From: RYN-230 sp963711705
GTDB lineage: Bacteria > Actinomycetota > Actinomycetes > Streptosporangiales > Streptosporangiaceae
Length of the DNA stretch: 64,000 nt
Assembly (NCBI GenBank): GCA_963711705.1
Contig: CAVQFM010000022.1
Coordinates: forward strand, 1 to 64,000
Direction: 5' to 3'
In this document: piece by piece, positions 1 to 6,995 of the stretch
How the letters are laid out: each line of letters begins with the position of its first letter
How positions within the stretch are numbered: the first letter of the stretch is position 1
Notes under the pieces: generated by a model
Database searches by the model: none
What the model was told of the DNA's origin: nothing
What the model saw: the letters and a program-made list of their open reading frames with translations, nothing else
Made by a program: the position numbers and the translations under genes

Positions 1-439
1 CCGGCAGACTCGTTCATGGGGCCTGGAGTACGCACTCGATCGGCGCGCCCTGGAAGACCCAACGACGATGCCGAGTTGCCGATCGCGGCGGCCTCAGATC
101 TGGTCTCATGGTCGCTAGTGAACATGCCAGTCAGCGCATAAGCATGCGTGCGCACAACGCCCTCTATTCGGGATTCGTGTCGCTGTGCGCCCTGGCCCAA
201 TACCTGGAGGCGCCGTGTGTCCCTGGTTGCCGTCAGGCCGGAGACGGCTCCAGCGCTGAGCGAGGCTGGCCGGGATGCGCCGGTCGCTGACCCGGTGATG
301 CCCGCCTCCTGGGCCCGGCAGTCACCGGTGTGAGCGCACCCGGCCAGGGGCAGGTGAATGCGCTGCCGCGAGCCCGGGCGTCTCGGCCAGCGAAGCTAGC
401 TTGGGGCGGTCGAGCGCTGCCAGCAGTGCCTTCATCCAG
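1..439. other. Left-edge stretch without a recognisable gene
   Basis: No reading frame here resembles a known protein on either strand. The short open frames are of the kind expected by chance in GC-rich DNA. The only structure seen is one copy of an imperfect 42-bp repeat at 132-173. The stretch may hold the tail of a gene that starts outside the window, but nothing supports naming it. Confidence 0.5.
132..173 (+). repeat. Imperfect 42-bp repeat, copy A
   Basis: This stretch matches 2651-2693 at most positions with one single-base gap. Both copies begin with CAGCGCATAAGC, share ACAACGC or GCAACGC in the middle and end with ATTCGG. The two copies bracket the decayed genes at 0.4-2.5 kb, and copy B lies next to the 3' end of the broken recombinase gene. 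It could be an old attachment-site repeat or a duplicated promoter region; the sequence does not decide. Confidence 0.55.
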
Positions 440-917
440 ACGGGCCGAGGTCGTCAGGAATCTGGCGACAATGACGGTGTTGATCACGGTCGCCTGGTTG
501 ACCAGTTCGACTCCGGCGTTGACCATGTCGTCGCGGATGGCGGTTACGCTGGTCGCCCGGCGGCCTTTGAGGATCTTCGCTGAGCAACCCCGGCACCAGC
601 GGCATGGGAAAGGCGACCGGCTTCCGCTATCGAACGCGCGCACCAGGGCAAGCACGGCCTCTGAGCGCCGCAGCTTGTCTGGCGCATAACCGCCGGGAAT
701 GATCAGGGCGTCGAAATCATCCGCCGCGACCTGCTCGACGGTGGTGTTCACCGGCACCTGCCTCGTGGCCCTTCTTGCCGGTAACCGGATGGTCATCAAG
801 CCCGGCCACGGTGACTGCGACGTCCTCTTCACGCAGGCGGTAGAGCGGGTAGAGCAGCTCCATGTCCTCGAAGTCATCGGCGGCCAGCAGAAGGACTCTG
901 CGTTGCGCAAGCACCAT
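440..917 (-). pseudogene. DJ-1/PfpI (glutamine amidotransferase-like) family protein, decayed
   Basis: The start (ATG at 917) reads VLLLAADDFEDMELLYPLYR, the first strand of a DJ-1/PfpI fold. After GKKGH, near 770, the reading moves to another frame, which continues with VPVNTTVEQVAADDFDALIIPGG and then KLRRSEAVLALVRAFD. The segment that should carry the nucleophile elbow (a CHGP-like motif) is unreadable. Homology resumes at ILKGRRATSVTAIRDDMVNAG and fades near 440. Intact relatives are about 170-190 residues. There is at least one frameshift, and the catalytic cysteine region is lost, so this is almost certainly not functional. Confidence 0.75.
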
Positions 918-1152
918 GAAGCCGACTCTGCCGGGCCCTGGGCCCGGCTGGCGGCACTGCCAGGCATCCCACCTGCGCGCTCGCCTCGGCGACCTGCCCG
1001 ACCCACCCTGATAGGAACTGAATCCGCTTATCCGAACGCGCCCGGAGCGGCAGAAGCGGAAGTTCAGGGAGGCTCTCGGGTCCGCGCTGAGTGCGGTCGG
1101 AATATGCTTCGATTCGGCTATGTCCGGCTGGCCCCGACGGAAAGCAACCTGG

Positions 1153-1475
1153 ATGACTCAACGCCTCTTTGTCTACGGAACACTCGCTCCGGCCGGGAAA
1201 ACGAGCACGTCTTTGCGGCGTGTCTGGCACGTGGGAGCTCCGACCGTAAGGGGCAGGCTGTCGCAGCAAGGCTGGGGTGCTGAGGTCGGCTTCCCCGGCA
1301 TTGTCCTGGACGAAGCCGGGCCGGAGGTCCACGGCATGCTGTTTAGCTCCGCGATGCTGAGCGGGCACTGGAAGCGGCTCGACCATTTCGAGGGTGACGG
1401 GTACGAACGGGTGCTGACATTGGCCAGGCTCCAGGGTGGAGGATCGCGATGGCCTACATCTATGTCCTTCGCGGA
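1153..1475 (+). pseudogene. Gamma-glutamylcyclotransferase-like (AIG2/GGCT fold) protein, decayed
   Basis: The ATG at 1153 opens with MTQRLFVYGTLAP, the substrate-loop signature of the gamma-glutamylcyclotransferase-like fold. Later segments GIVLDEAGPEVHGMLF and WKRLDHFEGDGYERVL also match the family. Between residues 14 and 25 the expected GRENEH and SGTWE stretches are present only in the other two frames, so indels have been partly compensated. Near 1445 the frame shifts again and the expected terminal AYIYVLRG appears in another frame. At least three indels make this a remnant or a badly sequenced gene. The family cyclises gamma-glutamyl amines; that is family knowledge only. Confidence 0.7.
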
Positions 1476-1679
1476 TGTCAGCCGCATCGGGCACCAGCAC
1501 CTCGGCATGACGAGAGGCATGATCGCGCGGCCTCCGGCAGAAGAGTGCATCTCACATCATTCGTGGCCATCCGCAACGCTGCCCGATACGAGAGGCGACA
1601 GGTTAGAACGAGAGCCTTCTGCTGGGATGTCTTCACTGCATCTAGTCGCATTGCGGATCGAGAGACTGCCTTGCACGCT

Positions 1680-2157
1680 GTGTCCGCCGCGCTCAGCGAT
1701 GTTGTAACCAAGGACCAAGATCTGCTTGCGCTTCACGCGCATGAGCTGGCGCTCGTCCATCGCTTTGGCGTCTACCTCGAGGCCCACCTGCGGGCAGTTC
1801 TCAGGCAGGACAAGCTGACCGTGGACCTTGACTACGACCGGCATGGGGGTCTGCCTAAGCTGCTACCAGCGCGACCGGATCGGGACCGAGCAGGAGTTCA
1901 GGCCTGACTTGATCGTCCACCGCCGACGAGTTGAGACGCACAATCTTCTCGTCGTGGAGCGGAAGAAGAACGCCGATGACCCGACGATGGAATGCCTTAG
2001 CCAGCGTGTTCGATCGCTCCAGGTGGACGAAGGCATGCCTCCTTGCTATCGGTATCAGCTGGCCGTGCTGGCCAACAGCAGCGACCATGGAGTCCGCTGG
2101 TGTGCCTTCGAGAGCAGTGCCCCTGTTGACGGCTGGCAGTACGTTGGTTCGGCGTGA
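1680..2157 (+). pseudogene. Hypothetical PD-(D/E)XK-like nuclease-fold protein, frameshifted
   Basis: The first half can be read from a GTG at 1680 and runs through HELALVHRFGVYLEAHL and DLDYDRHG. The second half is in a different frame from about 1865 to the stop at 2157 and contains PDLIVHRRRVETHNLLVVER followed by KK. The spacing PD ... ERK fits the catalytic motif of the PD-(D/E)XK nuclease fold, and the upstream helical segment would be its N-terminal part. One frameshift near 1850-1880 separates the halves. I do not recognise a named family; assignment to the nuclease fold is inference from one motif. Confidence 0.5.
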
Positions 2158-2310
2158 TGCTCACGATCTCGCTGCGGCAGATCAGCGCGTTCGCTGCGCG
2201 AGCCCGGGCGCATGATTATGCGGGCGCAGCCGGGCCGCTGTGCGACCGCGCAGAACTGGCATTCTGCCAACAAGTCCAGCGCGTCGTGGGAGGACCTGGG
2301 GCGTCATCGG

Positions 2311-2514
2311 TCAGATCGGACGGACGGTCTCCGCCTGCGGTCCTTTTTGTCCTGGGTCGTTTCGAACTCTGACCTTCGGGTTCTCATCCAGCGACCTGTA
2401 GCCGGTGCTGGCGATCGCGGAGAAGTGGACGAACACGTCCGCCGACCCATCATCGGGAGCGATGAAACCAAAGCCCTTGTCGGCGTTGAACCACTTGACT
2501 GTGCCTGTTGCCAT
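2311..2514 (-). CDS. Cold-shock protein (CspA family), with an altered C-terminal stretch
   Basis: This 67-residue protein is a single cold-shock domain that binds single-stranded RNA or DNA. The start MATGTVKWFN at 2514 follows AAGGGA at good spacing. RNP1 (KGFGFI) and RNP2 (VFVHF) are both intact. Residues about 48-53 read RVRNDP where relatives have EFEVTQ. The DNA explains this: one extra A after the codons for KV and one missing G about 20 nt later restore an expected EFETTQ reading, so two indels compensate each other. The fold may survive because this is a strand-edge region. The neighbours are decayed genes, which makes it unclear whether the gene is still in use. Confidence 0.85.
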   Translation of the reverse strand: MATGTVKWFNADKGFGFIAPDDGSADVFVHFSAIASTGYRSLDENPKVRVRNDPGQKGPQAETVRPI

Positions 2515-2650
2515 CAGTTCAAATCCCTTGTCAAAGGCCACGACGTGACCTCGCCGGGGCAGCAGCAAGCCTACCGGTCCTGGCTCCGGAACCGGAACCT
2601 ACCCCAGAGGACGTGAACGGTTGATGCGATGCCGGCCCGGACATACTGGG

Positions 2651-2693
2651 CAGCGCATAAGCAATGCACGCCCGCAACGCACTCAATTCGGCA
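2651..2693 (+). repeat. Imperfect 42-bp repeat, copy B
   Basis: This is the partner of the copy at 132-173. It lies between the cold-shock gene (read leftward from 2514) and the 3' end of the broken recombinase, so it could be part of the cold-shock promoter region or a relic attachment site. Both copies have the same orientation. Confidence 0.55.
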
Positions 2694-2704
2694 CTCAGTC
2701 GGGC

Positions 2705-2732
2705 GTCTCCCCGGGCTTGGGCCCGGGGAGAC
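2705..2732 (-). terminator. Strong hairpin after the recombinase gene
   Basis: GTCTCCCCGGGC (2705-2716) and GCCCGGGGAGAC (2721-2732) form a perfect 12-bp stem with a TTGG loop. It lies just beyond the ancestral stop (2741) of the leftward recombinase gene. There is no clear T-tract, as is common for actinomycete terminators. Confidence 0.6.
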
Positions 2733-2740
2733 GGTCGCGA

Positions 2741-3536
2741 TCAGGTGCCGGAGGCCATGTAGGCGGCCAGGTGTAGTTCGGATGGCGGTCGAGGTTCTTA
2801 CGAGCCCGGTCGTAGCGCATCGTGGTCCGCGGATCCGCATGCCGGGCAGCGATCTGGACATCTCGCAGGTCCACGCCCGCGTCGAGCATGATCGTGACGT
2901 AGGTGTGGCGGAGCATGTGAGGGTGCGGCCTGGTGATCCGCACGCCGGCAACTTCGGCCAGATGCCGTAACCGGCGGGTCGCGGCGTGGCGGTCCATCCG
3001 GGCGCTGCGGCTGTTGAGCAGGATCGGTCCTCGGGTGCGGCCGCCGATGGCCTGGTCGATGGCCCGGCCGACGGCAGGTGGCAGTGGTAGCAGGACGATC
3101 TCGGTGCCCTTACCACACACACGCAGCACCCGGTGGCCGTGCTCTTCGCCGAGAAGATTGGCAGGCCGAGTAGCCCGAGCATGGCGACCAGCGCGAAGTC
3201 GCAGCGGCTGGATGAGTCCCGGGCTGCCGTGAGCAGGGCCGCGAATTGCAGGTGGGTAAACCCCAGGGTCGGTGACTCCGGGGGCACGGAGGGCCGGCGG
3301 ACGTGCTCAGCGGGCGAATGCTCCAGCACGCCGTCGATGAGGCAGGTCTTGTAGAACCCAGCCGCCACCGAGAGCCGCCGGGAGACGGTGGAGGGCTTGA
3401 ACCGGCGGATTTCCTGCATCCACCGGATGTACAACTCCAGGTGCGGGCGGCGCGCGGCCCGCGGATCCAGGCCGCGTTCGGCGCACCAGGCCAGGTAGCA
3501 GCGCAGGTCGGACTCGGTGTGGTAGCGGGAGGCGCC
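2741..3536 (-). pseudogene. Tyrosine recombinase/integrase, C-terminal part (disrupted by IS110)
   Basis: Read leftward from the IS junction, this encodes the core-binding end and catalytic domain of a XerC/D-type recombinase: YHTESDLRCYLAWCAERGLD, PSTVSRRLSVAAGFYK, then HPHMLRHTYVT (the HxxR motif) and ARHADPRTTMRYDRA (the second histidine and the tyrosine nucleophile). The first 34 codons are across the insertion element at 5213-5314. Two further lesions exist. A deletion with frameshift near 3150 removes the box I arginine region after LLGL. A one-base loss after HPNY moves the stop from 2741 to 2695. The gene is therefore dead for reasons beyond the insertion. The recombinase family cuts and joins DNA at attachment sites. 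Confidence 0.9.
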
Positions 3537-3547
3537 CTAATGGGAGA

Positions 3548-3735
3548 TATCCGGTGTTGTCGTTGAGGGACACACTGGGTGTTGCAGCCACCAGCCGGTG
3601 AGCACTCGTAGCGCGCCCAGGCCCCATTCAAGGCCTGCTTCAAGATCGTGCCCCGGCTGGCAGGCGGACCCGTGGTCCGCTGATGGGATGTCGTGCCCGC
3701 CGCTGGCGTGAGCACTGGTCATTAGGGCGCGGCGG
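3548..3735 (+). ncRNA. Predicted IS110 bridge RNA
   Basis: The leader between the left end and the transposase folds into two loops. The first is held by CCAGCCGG (3591-3598) with CCGGCTGG (3653-3660) and GCAC/GTGC (3602-3605, 3648-3651). Its sides carry GCGCCC (3613-3618), identical to the left target 3532-3537, and GCTTCAAG (3637-3644), the reverse complement of the right target 5213-5220, with the stem AGGCC/GGCCT between them. The second loop carries GATGGGATGTC (3682-3692), identical to the right end of the element (5203-5213), and CATTAG (3720-3725), the reverse complement of the left end (3537-3542), around a GTGC/GCAC stem. Known bridge RNAs have target and donor loops in this order. 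The 5' end is inferred from the junction promoter; the 3' end is approximate. Confidence 0.82.
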
Positions 3736-3786
3736 GGTTCCGCGGGCTGGCCGGACAGAGTGTGCAGACGCTGGCGGAGGTGACGT

Positions 3787-5016
3787 GTGGTGCTGTATGT
3801 CGGGGACGACTGGTCAGAAGATCATCATGATGTGGCCCTGGTGGATGAGGGGGGCCGGAGGCTGGGCCGGGCCCGGCTGGATGAGGGCGTGGCCGGGATT
3901 GCCCGGCTGCATGAGCTGGTCGCTGCGCACCTGGGCGGAGGAGATGATCCAGAGCAGGTAGTGATCGGAATCGAGACTGACCGGGGCCCATGGGTGACGG
4001 CGCTGGTGGCGGCCGGATACCAGGTGTATGCGATCAACCCAATGTCGGTGGCCCGCTACCGGGAACGCCATGGCACCTCCGGCGCGAAAAGCGATGCTGG
4101 GGATGCGTGGCTGCTGGCTGACCTGGTTCGTACCGACGCCCCGCGGCACCGCCCGGTCGCCGGGGACACCCCCGCCGTTGCGGGGATTAAGGTGGTGGCC
4201 CGGGCGCACCTGCGGCTGATCTGGGACCGTAACCGCAGCGTCTTGCGGCTGCGCAGCACGCTGCGCGAGTATTTCCCCGCCGCGCTGGAAGCCTTTCCCG
4301 ACCTGGACGCACCCGAGGCGCTGGAGCTACTGGTCAAGGCCCCGGACCCAGCGGCCGCGGCCCGGCTGTCTGCCGCCCAGGTCAGCGCGGCCTTGCGGCG
4401 GGCACGCCGCCACCACGTCGCGGACAAGACGGCGGCGATCTGCGCCACGCTGCGCACGCCACAGCTGGCCCAGCCCCCCAGGCTGGTCGCCGCCTATGCC
4501 GCCTCGGTGGTCGCGCTGACCGGGGTCATCACGGCGTTCAACGAGCAGATCCCGGCATTGGAAAGCCAGGTGGCCGTGTCCTTTCGCAGCCACCCCGCCG
4601 CCAGGATCTACCTGAGTCAGCCTGGCCTGGGACCGCTGCTGGGTGCTCGCGTGCTGGGCGAGTTCGGTGATGACCCGCACCGTTACGCCACTGCCAGGGG
4701 CCGCAAGAATTACGCCTCCACCAGCCCTATCACCCGGGCCTCGGGCAAAAAGACCATGGTCCTCGCCCGCTACGCCCGAAACGACTGGATCGCCGACGCG
4801 ATCCACCGGTGGGCCTTCTGCTCGCTGAGCGCCTCACCCGGCGCCCGCCTCTACTATGACCAGCTGCGCGCCCGCGGCAAGAGCCACAACGCTGCGCTCC
4901 GCCAGCTCGGCAACCGCCTGGTCGGCATCCTGCACGGCTGCCTGGCAACCGGCACCTGCTACGACGAAAAGACCGCCTGGGCGCATCACGCACTGCCCGG
5001 ACCAGCCGCCGCCTGA
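3787..5016 (+). CDS. IS110-family transposase (DEDD recombinase)
   Basis: This 409-residue protein starts at a GTG. The N-terminal RuvC-like DEDD domain shows aspartates at 7-8, E63 in GIETDRGPW, and D103 and D106 in KSDAGDAWLLADL. The C-terminal transposase_20 domain has LSQPGLGPLLGARVLGEFGD and the catalytic serine S319 in RASGKK. The length is typical for the family (about 400). Family members form a complex with the bridge RNA and recombine donor and target DNA at a CT core through the serine and the DEDD site. All key residues are present, so the protein is probably functional. Expression in the inserted state would depend on outside promoters, because the element's own promoter is complete only in the circle. 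Confidence 0.95.
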   Translation: MVLYVGDDWSEDHHDVALVDEGGRRLGRARLDEGVAGIARLHELVAAHLGGGDDPEQVVIGIETDRGPWVTALVAAGYQVYAINPMSVARYRERHGTSGAKSDAGDAWLLADLVRTDAPRHRPVAGDTPAVAGIKVVARAHLRLIWDRNRSVLRLRSTLREYFPAALEAFPDLDAPEALELLVKAPDPAAAARLSAAQVSAALRRARRHHVADKTAAICATLRTPQLAQPPRLVAAYAASVVALTGVITAFNEQIPALESQVAVSFRSHPAARIYLSQPGLGPLLGARVLGEFGDDPHRYATARGRKNYASTSPITRASGKKTMVLARYARNDWIADAIHRWAFCSLSASPGARLYYDQLRARGKSHNAALRQLGNRLVGILHGCLATGTCYDEKTAWAHHALPGPAAA

Positions 5017-5081
5017 CTCTGCTCCCATTCCCCCCGCCCGCCGCCCCCGCGGCTGTCCCGGGACGCTGGAGCGCAGCCAGC

Positions 5082-5123
5082 GTCAAGGCCGGGCCGAAGG
5101 CCCGCCCGCAGGGCTGCCTTGAC
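5082..5123 (+). terminator. Structured hairpin after the transposase
   Basis: GTCAAGGC (5082-5089) pairs with GCCTTGAC (5116-5123) and encloses GGGCC-gaa-GGCCC. It lies 66 nt after the transposase stop and inside the element, so it is a likely terminator for the transposase transcript. Confidence 0.5.
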
Positions 5124-5171
5124 CCGGGCGAGCACCGGCGCACACTCGCCAGCCCCCGCGCGCGGGAGCCT

Positions 5172-5214
5172 CATCCCATCGGCTCGGCTTGACTGCCGAG
5201 CCGATGGGATGTCT
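5172..5214 (+). promoter_or_regulatory. IS110 right end: 17-bp stem with -35 box of the circle-junction promoter
   Basis: CATCCCATCGGCTCGGC (5172-5188) and its exact complement (5195-5211) form a perfect stem around the loop TTGACT (5189-5194). TTGACT is a near-consensus -35. In the excised circle the 17 nt 5195-5211 would be followed by T5212, the CT core and AAT from the left end (3539-3541), giving TCTAAT as -10 at ideal spacing. In the inserted state the sequence after the core is TGAAG and the -10 is lost. A junction promoter that drives the bridge RNA is known for IS110 elements; here it is inferred. Confidence 0.75.
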
Positions 5215-5314
5215 TGAAGCGGGCCAGGTAGGCAGCCACCGCCAGCCGCAGCTGATCAGTGATCGGCACCAGGTGATCGGACGGGACAGACGGCAGTTCG
5301 GTGAAGTTCCTCAT
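5213..5314 (-). pseudogene. Tyrosine recombinase, N-terminal fragment
   Basis: The ATG at 5314 starts MRNFTELPSVP and continues through ITDQLRLAVAAYLARFK, where the IS110 core interrupts the gene. The continuation GASRYHTESDL lies at 3536 on the other side of the element. This is the first core-binding helix of the integrase. No strong ribosome-binding site is visible before the ATG. Confidence 0.85.
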
Positions 5315-5769
5315 GCCCAGACACTGCGCCCGCTTCCGGTCGCCGCGAAGCCTGCGAAACGTGCCAGGCGCGGCATGAGCGGTCGAGGCCCGGGCTCTGC
5401 CAGCGGGACAGTGACACCGCGCTGATGGTCGAGCGGGCCCAGCAGATCGCATCCAGCGGTGATCACGAAGATTCAGGCTGAATGAGCGCCGAAAAGCAAA
5501 GAGCCCCCGTTACCGAGGGTGAGGCATACCTACACAACGGAGCGGGCGGGCGCGCATTCGCCGCGATTTGGGACTTACACCCTATGGACTGCCGGGCTGC
5601 TGGCCGCGCTGGCCGTTCGGCCCGTTCCGTCATGCGCTGCCAGCATACCACGCGACGTGAATGATCAACCACCCAGCGACGTGTACCCAGTTCAAGCAGC
5701 TTACAGATACCTCTAGTCGGTGATGACGCTGAGGCCTGAACACCCGGACCAGACCCACGTCCGATCTGC

Positions 5770-5823
5770 GGCATTATGTGGGTTGACCTTCGGTCACCTG
5801 CGCCCTTCGGGCCACATAATGCC
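5770..5823. repeat. Palindrome with two inner hairpins
   Basis: GGCATTATGTGG (5770-5781) is the exact complement of CCACATAATGCC (5812-5823). Inside are two small hairpins, TGACC-ttc-GGTCA and GCCC-ttc-GGGC. The result is a three-way-junction shape of 54 nt, more elaborate than a simple terminator. Confidence 0.7.
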
Positions 5824-5832
5824 TGATCATGT

Positions 5833-5880
5833 AGGTGATCGAGGCGCAGCGCTCTTGGCCTTGGCGCCTCACGATCACCT
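5833..5880. terminator. Long hairpin downstream of the oxidoreductase operon
   Basis: AGGTGATC+GAGGCGC (5833-5847) pairs with GCGCCTC+GATCACCT (5864-5870 and 5873-5880), with a 2-nt bulge and a 16-nt loop. It lies 87 nt past the stop of the leftward oxidoreductase gene and may terminate that transcript. It is close to the previous palindrome and may share its origin. Confidence 0.5.
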
Positions 5881-5966
5881 CCATATCAAGCAGAAGCGAG
5901 CGTTGTGGTTGGTGCAGCCGGTCGTGAATGTCCCTGGTCTGGGTGGGTTTGGTCCGTGCTGGGCCG

Positions 5967-6992
5967 TCAGCTGACGTCGATGAGCACCTTGCCGACCGTG
6001 CCGTGCTCGACGGCGTCGTGGGCGGCCGCTGCCTGCGCCAGCGGGAACCGGGTCAGCGGCAGGCCGGCCGCCTCGCCCACCGGCAGCGCACCGGCCGCGG
6101 CGGCCGCCGTGACGTCGGCGACGGCCTGGTCCTTGGCCGCCGCGGGAACCGTGTAGACCAGCACGAACTGGTAGCGGGCGTTGATGCGCATCAGCTCCCA
6201 GGCGGGCACCGTGAGGTCGCGGGCCCCATCGTTGGCGTACATGGCCACGGTCGCGTCGCGGGCCAGGACGCTGCCGTCGAGGCCGGCGTTCAGGTGCGGG
6301 GCCACCTCGACGATGATGTCGGCGCCGTCCGGGGCGGCCGCGCGGATCTGCCCGGCGGCGTCCGGCTCCCGGTAGTTGATTGTGTGGTCGGCGCCTGCGG
6401 CCCGGGCCAGCGCGGCCTTGGCCGGGCCGCTGACCGTGCTCAGCACGGTGGCCCCGGACCACTTGGCCAGCTGGATGGCGGCGTGGCCGACCGCGCCAGC
6501 GCCGCCGGCCACCAGCACTGTGCAGCCAGCCAGCGTGCCCGGGCCGAGCCGGGCCGGGCTGCCATCGTGCACGGTGAGGCAGCGGTGCGCGGTCAGCGCC
6601 GGGATGCCCAGGCTGGCACCGACGTCGAAGGACACCTCCGGCGGCAGCGGGACCGCCTGCCGGGCGGGCAGCGTCAGGTACTCCTGCGCGGTGCCGTCCG
6701 CCCGCTGCCAGGCGGCTTCCCACAGCCACACGCGCTGGCCGAGCCGGGCTGGGTCGACCCCGGGCCCGACCGCGTCGATCACCCCGCTGCCGTCCTGGTT
6801 CGGCACCACCTCGGGGAACGGGGCCGGCTGCCCGGCGGCCCGGCCGGCCCGGGCCTTCCAGTCGGTCGGGTTCACCCCGGAGACCGCGACTTTGACCCGG
6901 ACCTCGCCGTCACCCGGCTCCGGTACCGGCCGGTCGGCCAGTACCAGCACGCCCGATCCGCCGGTGACTTTATAGCTGATGGCTCGCACCAC
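5967..6992 (-). CDS. NADPH:quinone oxidoreductase-like protein (MDR superfamily)
   Basis: This 341-residue zinc-independent medium-chain reductase reduces quinones or enones with NADPH in the cytosol. The N-terminal GroES-like domain has SGVNPTDWKARAG. The Rossmann motif GGAGAVG lies at residues 163-169, followed by HAAIQLAKWSGA. Zinc ligands of alcohol dehydrogenases are absent. The C-terminus GTVGKVLIDV is typical of the family. There are two adjacent GTG codons at the start; the first is used here. The stop of the IclR remnant lies 3 nt upstream, so the two are transcribed together. The physiological substrate is not evident. Confidence 0.9.
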   Translation of the reverse strand: MVRAISYKVTGGSGVLVLADRPVPEPGDGEVRVKVAVSGVNPTDWKARAGRAAGQPAPFPEVVPNQDGSGVIDAVGPGVDPARLGQRVWLWEAAWQRADGTAQEYLTLPARQAVPLPPEVSFDVGASLGIPALTAHRCLTVHDGSPARLGPGTLAGCTVLVAGGAGAVGHAAIQLAKWSGATVLSTVSGPAKAALARAAGADHTINYREPDAAGQIRAAAPDGADIIVEVAPHLNAGLDGSVLARDATVAMYANDGARDLTVPAWELMRINARYQFVLVYTVPAAAKDQAVADVTAAAAAGALPVGEAAGLPLTRFPLAQAAAAHDAVEHGTVGKVLIDVS

Positions 6993-6995
6993 ACC

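Larger units (their letters stand above)
3537..5214 (+). mobile_element. IS110-family insertion sequence, complete, CT core at both ends
   Basis: The element carries one DEDD transposase, a 248-nt leader and about 196 nt of trailer. Its borders follow from the host gene. The recombinase reads A-R-F-K up to 5213-5215 and G-A-S-R-Y from 3536, and joining the flanks through a single CT gives an unbroken frame. CT stands at 3537-3538 and again at 5213-5214, matching the CT core dinucleotide known for IS110-family elements such as IS621. There is no target duplication beyond the core and there are no terminal inverted repeats, as expected for IS110. The right end finishes in a 17-bp stem. The element appears intact and could still be active. 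Confidence 0.93.
5315..5966. other. Intergenic stretch with two complex palindromes
   Basis: About 650 bases without a credible gene, between the recombinase start and the oxidoreductase stop. A plus-strand frame ending near 5480 (DSDTALMVERAQQI) could be the tail of a lost gene but is not recognised. Palindromes at 5770-5823 and 5833-5880 are listed separately. Confidence 0.5.

Noticed and set aside
3532..3730. GCGCCCTAATG and CATTAGGGCGC as terminal inverted repeats of a 199-bp element
   Set aside because: The left copy spans the IS junction (GCGCC is host, CTAATG is element) and the right copy lies inside the leader; the CATTAG part is explained as a donor guide.
5172..5211. 17-bp stem read as a simple transcription terminator
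   Set aside because: It ends exactly at the IS border, its loop is a -35 box, and the sequence GATGGGATGTC recurs as a donor guide, so an IS-end role explains it better.
5463..5774. Minus-strand ORF of 103 codons upstream of the recombinase start
   Set aside because: It resembles no excisionase or other protein, lacks a ribosome-binding site and has no family-like segments.
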